A stretch of 64,000 nucleotides of DNA from Nocardioides sp. (GCA_037045645.1 JBAOIH010000001.1:620001-684000), one strand, 5' to 3'; shown: positions 8,130 through 17,468, counted from the stretch's first letter. Translations and numbers: made by a program. The notes: generated by a model not told the origin, from the letters alone.

Positions 8130-8705
8130 ATGCGCTCCACACTCGACAAACTGCTTTCCTGGTTCGGACTGGCCGCAGCACTCATCCTGCTGGTTGCCGG
8201 CGGACTGCTCACCTGGGCCAACGGATTCATCGGAGACCAGGTCGCCCAACAGTTCGGTGACCAGCAGATCACCATGCCGACCACCGAGATGATCGACGGC
8301 GACGAGGGTCTCTCCGCCACCGACAAGACCGAACTGAAGAAGTACCAGGGCTCCAAGTTGGACTCCGGCCCCGAGGCCAAGGCGTACGCCGACCACTACA
8401 TCCTCGCCCACATGAACCACTCCACCGGTGGCGAGACCTACTCCACCCTGGGCCCGAAGGTGACCGAGGCGTGCGGCGTGAACCGTGAGAACGCCGACAG
8501 CGAAGAGTGCATCGCGGTCAACGCGCAGCGCGACACCGCGTTCAAGGGCAGCACCCTGCGTGGCCTGCTGCTCTACGGCTACGCGTTCGCGACCATGGGC
8601 ACCATCGCCGGGATCGCCGCGATCGGCGCCTTCATCGGCGCACTGCTGATGCTGGTCTTGTCGTTCCTCGGCTTCCGCCACGCGAAGCAGGCACAGACTG
8701 CCTGA
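8130..8705 (+). CDS. Two-helix membrane protein of unknown function
   Basis: A 191-residue protein. The first transmembrane helix is at about residues 8-32 (LLSWFGLAAALILLVAGG, then LLTW); an extracytoplasmic loop of about 110 polar residues follows, with two Cys (EACGV and EECIAV) that could pair; the second hydrophobic stretch is at about residues 150-183. GGGAGGA about 11 bases upstream supports ATG 8130. Related actinobacterial proteins are often mislabelled as LigA ring-opening dioxygenases; no dioxygenase motif is visible. The 34-bp palindrome suggests tight regulation, and a strong terminator follows. Confidence 0.8.
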   Translation: MRSTLDKLLSWFGLAAALILLVAGGLLTWANGFIGDQVAQQFGDQQITMPTTEMIDGDEGLSATDKTELKKYQGSKLDSGPEAKAYADHYILAHMNHSTGGETYSTLGPKVTEACGVNRENADSEECIAVNAQRDTAFKGSTLRGLLLYGYAFATMGTIAGIAAIGAFIGALLMLVLSFLGFRHAKQAQTA

Positions 8706-8716
8706 GTCTGTTCTCT

Positions 8717-8750
8717 GGCCCGGCACCTCTCCCCCCGGAGGTGCCGGGCC
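8717..8750 (+). terminator. Strong GC-rich terminator hairpin
   Basis: A perfect 13-bp stem, GGCCCGGCACCTC / GAGGTGCCGGGCC, around an 8-base loop. It lies 12 bases after the stop of the membrane-protein gene and is followed by GTTGCCATTT. Confidence 0.85.
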
Positions 8751-8805
8751 GTTGCCATTTCCGAATGCGTGTCAGGATGTGCCGGTGCTGCGCCGAGATG
8801 GATCC

Positions 8806-10641
8806 ATGAGGCGAGTCCGGCTGGCGATCGCGGTGCTGCTCACCACGGGTGTGGTCGCGGCTTGCGACTCGGGTGACCCCACGAGCGATCCGGCATCTCA
8901 GGTGTCCACCAGCCAGTCGCCCGCACCCCCGCCACCCCCCAGCGCCGCGGACAAACTCGGTCTGGAGTCGGGGTGGGGGCCCAGTGACAAGCAACTGGTC
9001 AAAGCGGCCAAGCAGGTCCGCCGGATGTCGCTGCCTGATTTGGCCGGGCAGGTGATCGTGGCGTCCTTCGTCGGGACGGCGGCGCCGGTGGCACTCGTAC
9101 GCCGGCTTCACCTCGGCGGCGTGATCGCGTTCTCCGACAACGTCGCGACGACCGGGCAGGTCCGTGGGATGACGACCGCTCTGCGCAAACAGATCTCACG
9201 TCCGTTGATCGTGTCGGTCGACCAGGAGGGCGGCAGCGTCGAGCGGGTCAAGGACGATGCCACCAGGTTCCCGGCCTTCATGTCGGCAGGCGCCGCCGGC
9301 GATCCGGACCTCACCGAGAAGGCGTACGCCGCGTCGGGCCACGAACTCGCAGGCCTCGGCTTCAACGTCGACTTCGCGCCAGTCGCCGACGTCACCTCGC
9401 CGGGCGACCCTACGATCGGTGCTCGATCGGCGGGGGACGATCCGGCAGCTGTCGGTGAGCAGGTCGTAGCGGCGGGTCGCGGCTTCCTGGATGCCGGGGT
9501 GATGCCAGTGGTCAAGCACTTCCCAGGCCACGGGTCCGTGCCCGCCGACAGCCATTTCACGCTGCCCGTGCAGAAGCGGCGCCTCAAACAACTGCGCGCG
9601 GTCGAGTTCGCTCCCTTCGAGGAGGCGATCGCGGGTGGGCTTCCGGCGGTGATGGTGGGCCACATCGACGTACGCGCGGTGGCTCCCGGCGTACCGTCCT
9701 CCATCTCGCGCAAGGTGGTCACCGGGTTGCTGCGCCGCGAGCTGGGGTTCTCCGGCGTTGTCTTCACCGACGCCATGGACATGGCCGGGGTGGCGACGAG
9801 GTACCCCTCGGGCAGGTCCGCACCCTTGGCCCTGGCCGCAGGTGTCGACGTCGTGTTGATGCCACCGGACCCCGCTGCTGCAAGGGCGGGGATCATCTCG
9901 GCGGTGCGCTCGGGTCAACTGCCCGGCTCGCGACTCAGGCAGGCAGCCGCGCGAGTGCTCGCCCTGTTGTCCTATCAGCGGTCACGGCGAGCGCGGGGCC
10001 TTCCCCCCGGAGGCGCGGGCCCGGTTGCGGGGAAGTTGTCCGCTCGAGCCATCACCGCGGCTTCGGGACCGTGCTCGGGACGCTTGGTCGGCTCGGCGGT
10101 GACGCCGATGGGTGACTCGGCCGCAGTCTCGGTCTTCGCCGCCGCAGCACAGCGGGCAGGCCTGCCGGTCCTGCTGCGCCGGCCAGCGCCGGCGGAGTTG
10201 GTCACCCCTGCTCCACGCCCCGCGCCGCCGACCAGGCCGGTGAAGCCGCGTCAGCGCAAGGACCGGGCTGAATACCGGCGCAAGCTGCGTGCCTATGAGC
10301 GAGACCTGGCCTCGTACGAGAAGCGCGCCGCCGCCTGGCGCCGATCCGAACGCCAGCGGCGCTCCGAGTTGCGGTCGTGGCAGTCAGCGGAGAATGCCCG
10401 GCTCGCGGCCGGCACGAGCATCGCCTTCGCAGGCCCCGGATCTCGGGGATACTCGGCCGACATCGTGGTCGCCACCGACTCCCCGTACGTCCTCGGACGC
10501 AGTGCCGCGCAGTCCAAACTCGCCACGTATGGCTCCACCCCGGGGGCCATGCAGGCCCTGGTCGAGGTACTCCTCGGCCGACGGCAAGCGCCGGGGCGAC
10601 TCCCGGTGCGGGTGGCAGGTACGCGCACGGGCTGTGGGTGA
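8806..10641 (+). CDS. Family 3 glycoside hydrolase lipoprotein (beta-N-acetylhexosaminidase type)
   Basis: A 611-residue exported enzyme. ATG 8806 gives a lipoprotein signal with lipobox VAAC (Cys20), then a Ser/Pro-rich linker. The GH3 barrel spans about residues 70-390 and carries SVDQEGGSVERV and KHFPGHG (residues 237-243) followed by a DSH motif, the NagZ-type catalytic signature for removing N-acetylglucosamine from peptidoglycan fragments. A C-terminal alpha/beta domain with GTSIAFAGPGSRGYSADIVVATDSPY is interrupted at about residues 480-535 by a very basic, Pro-flanked, coiled-coil-like segment not typical of the family. Probably acts in cell-wall turnover. The terminator upstream makes it a separate transcription unit. 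Confidence 0.85.
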   Translation: MRRVRLAIAVLLTTGVVAACDSGDPTSDPASQVSTSQSPAPPPPPSAADKLGLESGWGPSDKQLVKAAKQVRRMSLPDLAGQVIVASFVGTAAPVALVRRLHLGGVIAFSDNVATTGQVRGMTTALRKQISRPLIVSVDQEGGSVERVKDDATRFPAFMSAGAAGDPDLTEKAYAASGHELAGLGFNVDFAPVADVTSPGDPTIGARSAGDDPAAVGEQVVAAGRGFLDAGVMPVVKHFPGHGSVPADSHFTLPVQKRRLKQLRAVEFAPFEEAIAGGLPAVMVGHIDVRAVAPGVPSSISRKVVTGLLRRELGFSGVVFTDAMDMAGVATRYPSGRSAPLALAAGVDVVLMPPDPAAARAGIISAVRSGQLPGSRLRQAAARVLALLSYQRSRRARGLPPGGAGPVAGKLSARAITAASGPCSGRLVGSAVTPMGDSAAVSVFAAAAQRAGLPVLLRRPAPAELVTPAPRPAPPTRPVKPRQRKDRAEYRRKLRAYERDLASYEKRAAAWRRSERQRRSELRSWQSAENARLAAGTSIAFAGPGSRGYSADIVVATDSPYVLGRSAAQSKLATYGSTPGAMQALVEVLLGRRQAPGRLPVRVAGTRTGCG

Positions 10642-10679
10642 GCGAACCGGCTAGCAAAGTCGGCGATAAGTAAAGAACG

Positions 10680-10874
10680 GTGCCAGACAAGTGCAAGTGC
10701 CCGGGTCAGGGCACTACGAGCGAGGAGTACGCCTACTACCTCAAGTTCTGCGTCACCAGTTCCTGTGTGACGAACGTGGTCACGGTCAAGCAGTTCTCCG
10801 ATAGCAAGGTCGACTCGCCGCCCCGGTGTGACGCGACCACGGGCGACACCGAGTGCTCCGCCTGCGTGTCGTGA
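10680..10874 (+). CDS. Small cysteine-rich protein (64 aa, uncertain)
   Basis: A short open frame starting with GTG 38 bases after the GH3 stop. The product has eight Cys in 64 residues (CKC, FCVTSSC, RC, ECSAC), a composition that is unlikely by chance in a noncoding stretch of this genome. The DNA is less GC-rich than its surroundings. AAAGAA just upstream is only a weak ribosome binding site. It could be a metal-binding or disulfide-stabilised small protein, or the tail of a decayed gene. No family recognised. Confidence 0.45.
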   Translation: MPDKCKCPGQGTTSEEYAYYLKFCVTSSCVTNVVTVKQFSDSKVDSPPRCDATTGDTECSACVS

Positions 10875-10885
10875 GCTGAGTCGGT

Positions 10886-12097
10886 TCACAGGGGCCGCAC
10901 GAGCAATGCGGCACCTGTGGCGGCGATCCGCGTGAGCACCAGCGTCGCCTCCTGGTCGCCGCTCAGAGCCAGCCGTTTGCGCAACTGCTCGGGGACGACG
11001 TCGACGCCACGCTTCTTGATCGTCAGGATGCCGATGCCGCGGGCACGCAGCGCCGCCTTGAGGTGCTTCTCGCGGAACGGAAGTTCTTCGAGCACCTCGT
11101 AGGCCCGGGCGAACGGGGTCAGGAACGCGGCATCCGAGGTGACGTACGCGATCTTGGCGTCGAGCAAGCCGCCTTGAGTGCCAGCTGCCACCGCCGTGAC
11201 CAGCCCTGCCCGGATGACCGCGCCGTCAGGTTCGTACACGAATCGTCCGAGGGGGCGTACGTCCGCGCCAGGGTCATCCTCATCGGTCAGCGTGGCCAAC
11301 CCGCCGTCGCCGATCACCGTGGCGCGTCGCGACACCGTCGCAAGCGGGCGCGACCACAGGGCCGCCTCCTTGACCTCTCCGTGATCGGAGACCCACTCGG
11401 CCTCGACTCCGTCCGGGACGAGCGAGTGCGGGATGCCGGGGGCGGTCTTGATGCAGGCCGCTTCCTTGAGAAGCCCCTCGACGAAGGGCCACGGTGGGCT
11501 CCAGACGTTCGCGTCGAAACTACGACCGCGACCGTCGCGGCGGGCGGGATCGCAGAACGCCGCCCCGAAGGGCGAGCGGTCCACGGTGGTCGCGTCCGCG
11601 ACGGTGACGGCTCCGTCGAGTCCCAAGGCGCGCAGGTTGTAGCGCGCCAGGATCACCCTCGTCTCGTCCAGATCGACACCGGCGGCCACCAGGCCGGCTC
11701 GGGCGAAGGCGATCAGGTCCCCGCCGATCGCGCACCCGAGATCCACGACTGAGTCCACGCGGGCGGCTGCGAGCCGAGCCGCGCGGTGTGCCGCGACTCG
11801 GGCGCGGGTGGCCTGCTCCAGCGCCTCGGAAGTGAAGAGCATGAGTGCGGCGTCGTCGCCGAACTTGGCCCTGGCCTTCGTACGCAGGTGAGCTTGGGTC
11901 ACCGCAGCCGCGGCTTCGGCGCCGTCGAGGCCAGGACACTGGCGGCGAAACGCTGCGCTCAACCGGATCGGATCGGGTTCGACGAGGGCCAGCTCCCCGG
12001 CTACCGTGACCGCTCGCAGGCCGGGCTCGGTCGTCAGCCACTCGGCTACCGCGGGATCCACCCGGCCAACCCTGTCATTACCGGTCGTCGTTGGCAC
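10886..12097 (-). CDS. Class I SAM-dependent methyltransferase with THUMP-like domain
   Basis: A 403-residue protein. SAM-binding motif I is VVDLGCAIGGDLIAFARAG (about residues 98-116), followed by GVDLDETRVILARYNL and an AAFCDPARRDGRGR motif IV-like segment. The C-terminal ~80 residues resemble the THUMP-like domain seen with actinobacterial methyltransferases of this type. Likely substrate is an RNA, but this is inferred. GTG 12097 is a plausible start and falls inside the groES CIRCE operator; a GTG at 12061 would place the start outside it. Divergent from groES. Confidence 0.78.
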   Translation of the reverse strand: MPTTTGNDRVGRVDPAVAEWLTTEPGLRAVTVAGELALVEPDPIRLSAAFRRQCPGLDGAEAAAAVTQAHLRTKARAKFGDDAALMLFTSEALEQATRARVAAHRAARLAAARVDSVVDLGCAIGGDLIAFARAGLVAAGVDLDETRVILARYNLRALGLDGAVTVADATTVDRSPFGAAFCDPARRDGRGRSFDANVWSPPWPFVEGLLKEAACIKTAPGIPHSLVPDGVEAEWVSDHGEVKEAALWSRPLATVSRRATVIGDGGLATLTDEDDPGADVRPLGRFVYEPDGAVIRAGLVTAVAAGTQGGLLDAKIAYVTSDAAFLTPFARAYEVLEELPFREKHLKAALRARGIGILTIKKRGVDVVPEQLRKRLALSGDQEATLVLTRIAATGAALLVRPL

Positions 12098-12117
12098 TCG
12101 CTCGGGTCGAGTGCTAG
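12091..12117. promoter_or_regulatory. CIRCE element 1 (HrcA operator)
   Basis: TTGGCACTC-N9-GAGTGCTAG, matching the CIRCE consensus TTAGCACTC-N9-GAGTGCTAA with one difference in each arm. It lies about 150 bases upstream of groES and is expected to bind the heat-shock repressor HrcA. It overlaps the presumed start codon of the divergent methyltransferase. Confidence 0.93.
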
Positions 12118-12125
12118 TTTCGGGG

Positions 12126-12152
12126 CTGGCACTCTCGACCCGAGTGTGCCAG
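12126..12152. promoter_or_regulatory. CIRCE element 2 (HrcA operator)
   Basis: CTGGCACTC-N9-GTGTGCCAG, a second CIRCE-like inverted repeat starting 35 bases after the first, with a single mismatch between arms. Tandem CIRCE sites before groES are known in other actinobacteria. The groES promoter must lie in or next to this pair. Confidence 0.8.
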
Positions 12153-12268
12153 CGCAAGCGAGTCGGATCATGACCCCCGCGACGGCGTGAGTCGAGGCGC
12201 TTGCGAAGACGTTCGGCGAGCATCCGTTCGCCACACCCACGAAACCAGAAAGTGGAGGTTGATCCGAA

Positions 12269-12562
12269 GTGTCGGTCAACATCAAGCCCCTCGAGGACCG
12301 TCTCGTCGTCAAGCCGCTCGACGCCGAGCAGACCACGGCTTCTGGCCTGGTCATCCCCGACACCGCCAAGGAGAAGCCCCAGGAGGGCGAGGTCCTGGCC
12401 ATCGGCCCCGGTCGCATCGACGACAACGGCAACCGCGTTCCCCTCGACGTCGCGGTCGGTGACAAGGTCATCTACAGCAAGTACGGCGGCACCGAGGTCA
12501 AGTACGGCGGCGCCGAATACCTCATCCTGAGCGCGCGCGACGTGCTCGCCGTCGTCTCCTGA
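12269..12562 (+). CDS. groES: Co-chaperonin GroES
   Basis: A 97-residue 10-kDa chaperonin lid, length normal for the family. It begins at GTG with GTGGAGG upstream; the mobile loop EQTTASGLVIPDTAKEKPQ lies at residues about 19-37, and the C-terminal YGGAEYLILSARDVLAVV is typical. Forms a heptameric cap on GroEL in the cytosol. Controlled by two CIRCE elements upstream. groEL follows after 13 bases, one operon. Confidence 0.97.
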   Translation: MSVNIKPLEDRLVVKPLDAEQTTASGLVIPDTAKEKPQEGEVLAIGPGRIDDNGNRVPLDVAVGDKVIYSKYGGTEVKYGGAEYLILSARDVLAVVS

Positions 12563-12575
12563 TCGGGTAGCCAAC

Positions 12576-14192
<1,617 letters not shown>

Positions 14193-14201
14193 CCACGCGA
14201 G

Positions 14202-14295
14202 CGGGCACAAAAGCACGCCTCAAACACGCTGACCGGGCACAAAAGCATGAGCTTTTGTGCCCGGTCAGCGGCGTTCTCGCGTGCTTTTGTGCCCG
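14202..14295. terminator. Nested inverted repeats forming a bidirectional terminator
   Basis: Outer arms CGGGCACAAAAGCACGC (14202-14218) and its exact reverse complement (14279-14295). Inside is a perfect 20-bp stem with 4-base loop at 14227-14270. Four copies of the word CGGGCACAAAAGC, two per strand, are arranged head to head between the convergent groEL and the gene ending at 14297. The right arm runs into the stop codon of the minus-strand gene. T-runs within the arms fit termination in both directions. Confidence 0.8.
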
Positions 14296-14296
14296 G

Positions 14297-15634
14297 TCAG
14301 TCGAGCCACTCCACGAGAGTCTGGGTCATCCCCTTGGCGAAGTTCTCCGGCGTACGCCAGATCAGGTGATCGGCGGGCATGACCAGGCCGGTTTCCCCGC
14401 CGTACGACGCGGTGCCCGAGGTGGCCTTCACGAACTCACCGGACCCGAGGTCATAGACGTAGGTGCCTGCCTCGCCCAGGCCGAACGCCTCGACCATCAC
14501 CTGGTCGCGGCCTTGCCCGATATGTCCCTCGACGTCGCTGCCCTGGATCGTGGTGATCGATTCGCCGTCGGTCGAGAGCACCTGGACGCGGTCGTCGCGG
14601 ATGCCGTCGTACTTCCCGCAATACTCGCTCATCGCGATCCGGTCCCCGCTCAGCGTCAGATTGAGCAGGTTGCACTTCTCGCCCATCTTGGGATTGAACG
14701 AGGTCTCCTCGCCGGTGGCGAGGTTGCGTACGTGCACGTCGCCCGCGTCGCCGTTGGTGGAGTCGGTGTAGACCAACCGTCCCTCCGAGAAGGCGAACGA
14801 ACCGACCCGCACGTGTTCGTTGCGTACGTCCGTCGAATCGGTCAGCGACACCGACCACAGGGCCGAATCCTGGCCGGGAGAGTCGACCTCGAAGCCGCTC
14901 GGCTCCCAGCCAGGGGGAGGCTTGAGTTGCTGGGTGTCGAGCGTGAGGTAGAGCCTCCCGTCGGGACCGAGCGCCATGGCGTACGGCGAGTAATCGTCGC
15001 TCACAGGCAGTGTCGGCCAGTCGAGTGTCGACCAAGACCGGGTGACCCGGTTGAAGATCGACACGGCAGGACGTGGGTTCCAGTCACCGTTCGGCATCTG
15101 GCCGAGTTCGTGCTGGAGCACGATCTGCTTGTCGCTGAGTTCGAGGACGAACGTCTGCGACTGCCCCACGCCGGGGTCAGGCAGCCAGTCCTTCTCGCCG
15201 GTCGCCGGATCCATGAGTGCGAATCGGGTGTGCTCGTCGATTCCGTTTGCAGCATCGCGAAAGAGGATCAGCCCGTCGTCGGTCAGGCCGTCGAAATACT
15301 CGCCGTTGGCCGCGTCGAGGTTCTCATTGGTGTACGACGCCAGCACCCGATAGTCCTTGCCCGCCACCGCAGCGCGGGCATCCTCTAGTCGAGTCACCGA
15401 CCCTTCCGGCACCGGCACCCCAGCCGCTGCCATCTCGGCGCCGCTGGTGCCGTCGGGCCAATAGGTGACACCGAGGCCCACCGCGGCGATCGCCGCGACG
15501 GCCGGGATGCCGATCAGCTTGGCGCGACGACGTCGTACGCGCCGACGGCCTGCGCTCAACAGGTCATCGTTCGACGACGTGTCGGCAGGGGAGTGCGCCA
15601 CGCTCTCATGCAGCAGTTCACGAAGGTCATTCAT
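14297..15634 (-). CDS. Membrane-anchored sensor-like partner of a sigma factor (module 2)
   Basis: A 445-residue single-pass protein. The cytosolic N-terminus begins MNDLRELLHESVA, continues into a very basic stretch (GRRRVRRRRAK), one transmembrane helix at about residues 40-58 (LIGIPAVAAIAAVGLGVTYW), then an extracellular beta-rich region of about 380 residues with propeller-like repeats (DGRLYLTLDTQQL, EGRLVYTDSTNGD). The N-terminal motif resembles that of the module 3 partner (MNDIEQTLSDTL). ATG 15634 overlaps the sigma stop by one base. Likely controls the sigma factor; no zinc anti-sigma motif is seen. Confidence 0.72.
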   Translation of the reverse strand: MNDLRELLHESVAHSPADTSSNDDLLSAGRRRVRRRRAKLIGIPAVAAIAAVGLGVTYWPDGTSGAEMAAAGVPVPEGSVTRLEDARAAVAGKDYRVLASYTNENLDAANGEYFDGLTDDGLILFRDAANGIDEHTRFALMDPATGEKDWLPDPGVGQSQTFVLELSDKQIVLQHELGQMPNGDWNPRPAVSIFNRVTRSWSTLDWPTLPVSDDYSPYAMALGPDGRLYLTLDTQQLKPPPGWEPSGFEVDSPGQDSALWSVSLTDSTDVRNEHVRVGSFAFSEGRLVYTDSTNGDAGDVHVRNLATGEETSFNPKMGEKCNLLNLTLSGDRIAMSEYCGKYDGIRDDRVQVLSTDGESITTIQGSDVEGHIGQGRDQVMVEAFGLGEAGTYVYDLGSGEFVKATSGTASYGGETGLVMPADHLIWRTPENFAKGMTQTLVEWLD

Positions 15635-16152
15635 CACCAGGCTCCTTTCAGCGCCAGCTCGCCGGTCGGCGATTCGCAGAACATGGAACGAAGTGAGGCC
15701 AATGCCTTCGACGTCTGACTCTTGACCGTGCCCTGCGAGCAGCCGAGCACCTCGGCGGTCTGGGCTACGTCGAGGTCCTCGAAAGAGCGCAGTACGACGC
15801 ACGCCCGCTGCCGAGGAGGCAGTTGCGCGAGGTTGGCCATCAGCGCCACTCGGGCCGAGACGTCGCGTGCCAGGTCGCCGTCGGCGGCCTGTTGCGGGTC
15901 GGGCTCGACCGCGAACTCCCTGCTCGACCGCCTTCTCGCGTGGTCGAGGAAGGCGCTCACCACGGCTTGGCGGGCGTACGCATGCTCGCCGCCCTTGCGC
16001 GTCAACCGTGGCCACGCGACATAGACCCGGATCAGTCCTTCTTGGACGAAGTCCGAGGCCCGGTCCCAGTCGCCGCAGAGGAGGTACGCAGTCCGCCGCA
16101 ACCGCTCACGGGCGGCTGCGGCGAACTCGACGTACGACTCCTCGTCACGCAT
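15634..16152 (-). CDS. SigE-family sigma factor (module 2)
   Basis: A 172-residue sigma factor. Region 2 (residues about 8-75) includes RLRRTAYLLCGDWDRASDFVQ and VYVAWPRL. Region 4 (about 105-160) includes LPPRQRACVVLRSFEDLDVA and the recognition helix GCSQGTVKSQTSKAL. It also carries an unusual KGGEHAYARQAVV in place of the common D-LEAYVRR. Coupled by a one-base overlap to the membrane partner. Confidence 0.9.
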   Translation of the reverse strand: MRDEESYVEFAAAARERLRRTAYLLCGDWDRASDFVQEGLIRVYVAWPRLTRKGGEHAYARQAVVSAFLDHARRRSSREFAVEPDPQQAADGDLARDVSARVALMANLAQLPPRQRACVVLRSFEDLDVAQTAEVLGCSQGTVKSQTSKALASLRSMFCESPTGELALKGAW

Positions 16153-16209
16153 CAGTCACTCGTTCCATGCCTGCCTGAACGAGGTGAGCGGCGATCCGGT
16201 TGCCTGAGC

Positions 16210-16926
16210 TCATCCGGTGGCATTGATCAGGGCGATGAGTCCCACGCCAAGCACGGTGAGTGCGGGGAGCAGCCGGGGAGTCACGCGCATCAGGAGGGCG
16301 GTCTGTCGAGCGTTCGGATCACCGTGCAGTGGGTCGGTCACCACGTCTGGATCGGCCTGACCTCGGGTGGCGACGACACACGCGGCTTCGAGAGCGACCG
16401 AGATCGCGACGGCCAGCCACCGGTTGATGTGGAAGAGCGGACTGTCGAAGGCGAGTTGCAGCGCAACGATGGCCCCCCAACCCAAACCCACCACGAGTGA
16501 CGCCAGCCACATCCGCGTCAAGATCACCGCAGGTTTCCAGACCAGGATCGCGGTCAGCGCGACGATGCCGCAGCCCCCCAGGAACAAGCCTGCGCTAATG
16601 GGGGTGCCGGTCTGGCTGCTCCAATGGGACGTCGTGGCGAGAGCAAGCAACATCCCCGCAAGCCCAAGGAGAGTCGGCCAAGACGAGGCCAGGGTGTCTG
16701 CTGTCGAGTTCGCGGTTTCGGCGGCCGACAAGGGGTAGTGGGCGGCGTACGCCAGCGGCTGGCCGAACGCGTCCACGGCACTCTCACCACTGTCGGCGCA
16801 GTGCGCCTCGGCCTCGGCTAGGACCGAACCGATGGTGGCACCGGAGGCTCCGCGAGACCGCAGGCCGAGCGAGACCTGCTCACGCCACTTTGCCGGGAGA
16901 TGGGGGTAGAGCTCGGTGGTGTTCAT
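16210..16926 (-). CDS. Multi-spanning membrane protein co-transcribed with a PadR regulator
   Basis: A 238-residue protein. The N-terminal ~75 residues (YPHLPAKWREQVSLGLRSRG, then ASGATIGSVLAEAEAHC) form the soluble HAAS-like domain common in PadR-linked membrane proteins. Five or so transmembrane helices follow (for example TLLGLAGMLLALATTSHW and LASLVVGLGWGAIVALQLAF), ending with LLPALTVLGVGLIALINATG. ATG 16926 overlaps the padR stop by 4 bases. Similar pairs respond to membrane stress or drugs; the ligand is unknown. Confidence 0.75.
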   Translation of the reverse strand: MNTTELYPHLPAKWREQVSLGLRSRGASGATIGSVLAEAEAHCADSGESAVDAFGQPLAYAAHYPLSAAETANSTADTLASSWPTLLGLAGMLLALATTSHWSSQTGTPISAGLFLGGCGIVALTAILVWKPAVILTRMWLASLVVGLGWGAIVALQLAFDSPLFHINRWLAVAISVALEAACVVATRGQADPDVVTDPLHGDPNARQTALLMRVTPRLLPALTVLGVGLIALINATG

Positions 16927-17285
16927 GAGGGGGTCCTTCCCTTGCTGGTGGCGGGGGTGTGGGTGACGAACTCGGCCACGTGGTTGGCGAACGCCGCCCA
17001 CCGTGCGCCGTCGGCCTCGAGCGCGGAGAGCCCGAGGCTGGTGATCCGGTAGTACTTGCGGCCCGGGCCGCTCTCGCCCTGCTGCCAGTACGTCTCGACG
17101 TGCCCGGCCTCCTCGAAACGCCCCAGCAGGGGATAGAGGGTGCCGCCCTTGATGGTGCCGAAGCCGTGGTCGGCCAACGCGACGGAGATGGCATAGCCGT
17201 ACGTCGGCCCGTCCGCGACGATCCGCATCACGGCCAGCCCCAGCACACCGCGAAGCCAGTCGCTCGGGATGGTGTCGATGTCCAT
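16923..17285 (-). CDS. PadR-family transcriptional regulator
   Basis: A 120-residue winged-helix protein with the PadR core: LGLAVMRIVADGPTYGYAI, then GTIKGGTLYPLLGRFEEAG (recognition helix and wing) and GPGRKYYRITSLGLSAL. Its likely operator, TAGATAG-N5-CTATCTA, begins 4 bases upstream of its start codon, so autorepression of this two-gene operon is expected. Confidence 0.92.
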   Translation of the reverse strand: MDIDTIPSDWLRGVLGLAVMRIVADGPTYGYAISVALADHGFGTIKGGTLYPLLGRFEEAGHVETYWQQGESGPGRKYYRITSLGLSALEADGARWAAFANHVAEFVTHTPATSKGRTPS

Positions 17286-17288
17286 AGG

Positions 17289-17307
17289 TAGATAGTGGCG
17301 CTATCTA
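17289..17307. promoter_or_regulatory. Candidate PadR operator
   Basis: A perfect inverted repeat TAGATAG-TGGCG-CTATCTA immediately upstream of the padR start codon. Position and AT-rich half-sites fit an autoregulatory site. A further TCTAGAT lies at about 17321. Confidence 0.65.
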
Positions 17308-17367
17308 GTCAGGCTGTCAATCTAGATCGCCACACTGAAATGCCAGGCCCACCGCCCCCAAGTCGGC

Positions 17368-17428
17368 AAGAACTGCGGCCGGCGTACGGATCCGAGCGAC
17401 GTGACGCCCGCTCGCCGCCGCAGTTCTT
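17368..17428. repeat. Inverted repeat AAGAACTGCGGC, likely terminator of the upstream minus-strand gene region
   Basis: Arms AAGAACTGCGGC (17368-17379) and GCCGCAGTTCTT (17417-17428) are exact reverse complements around 37 bases. The same arm word occurs as an inverted repeat at 37077-37139. Here it lies between the start of padR and the end of the minus-strand membrane gene (17469). Confidence 0.6.
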
Positions 17429-17468
17429 CGCGTTGGTGGTGGACGATTCCGCTGCAACTAACTACCGG

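Noticed and set aside
8130..8705. LigA-type aromatic ring-opening dioxygenase
   Set aside because: Related proteins often carry that label, but this product is a two-helix membrane protein without any dioxygenase metal-binding motif.
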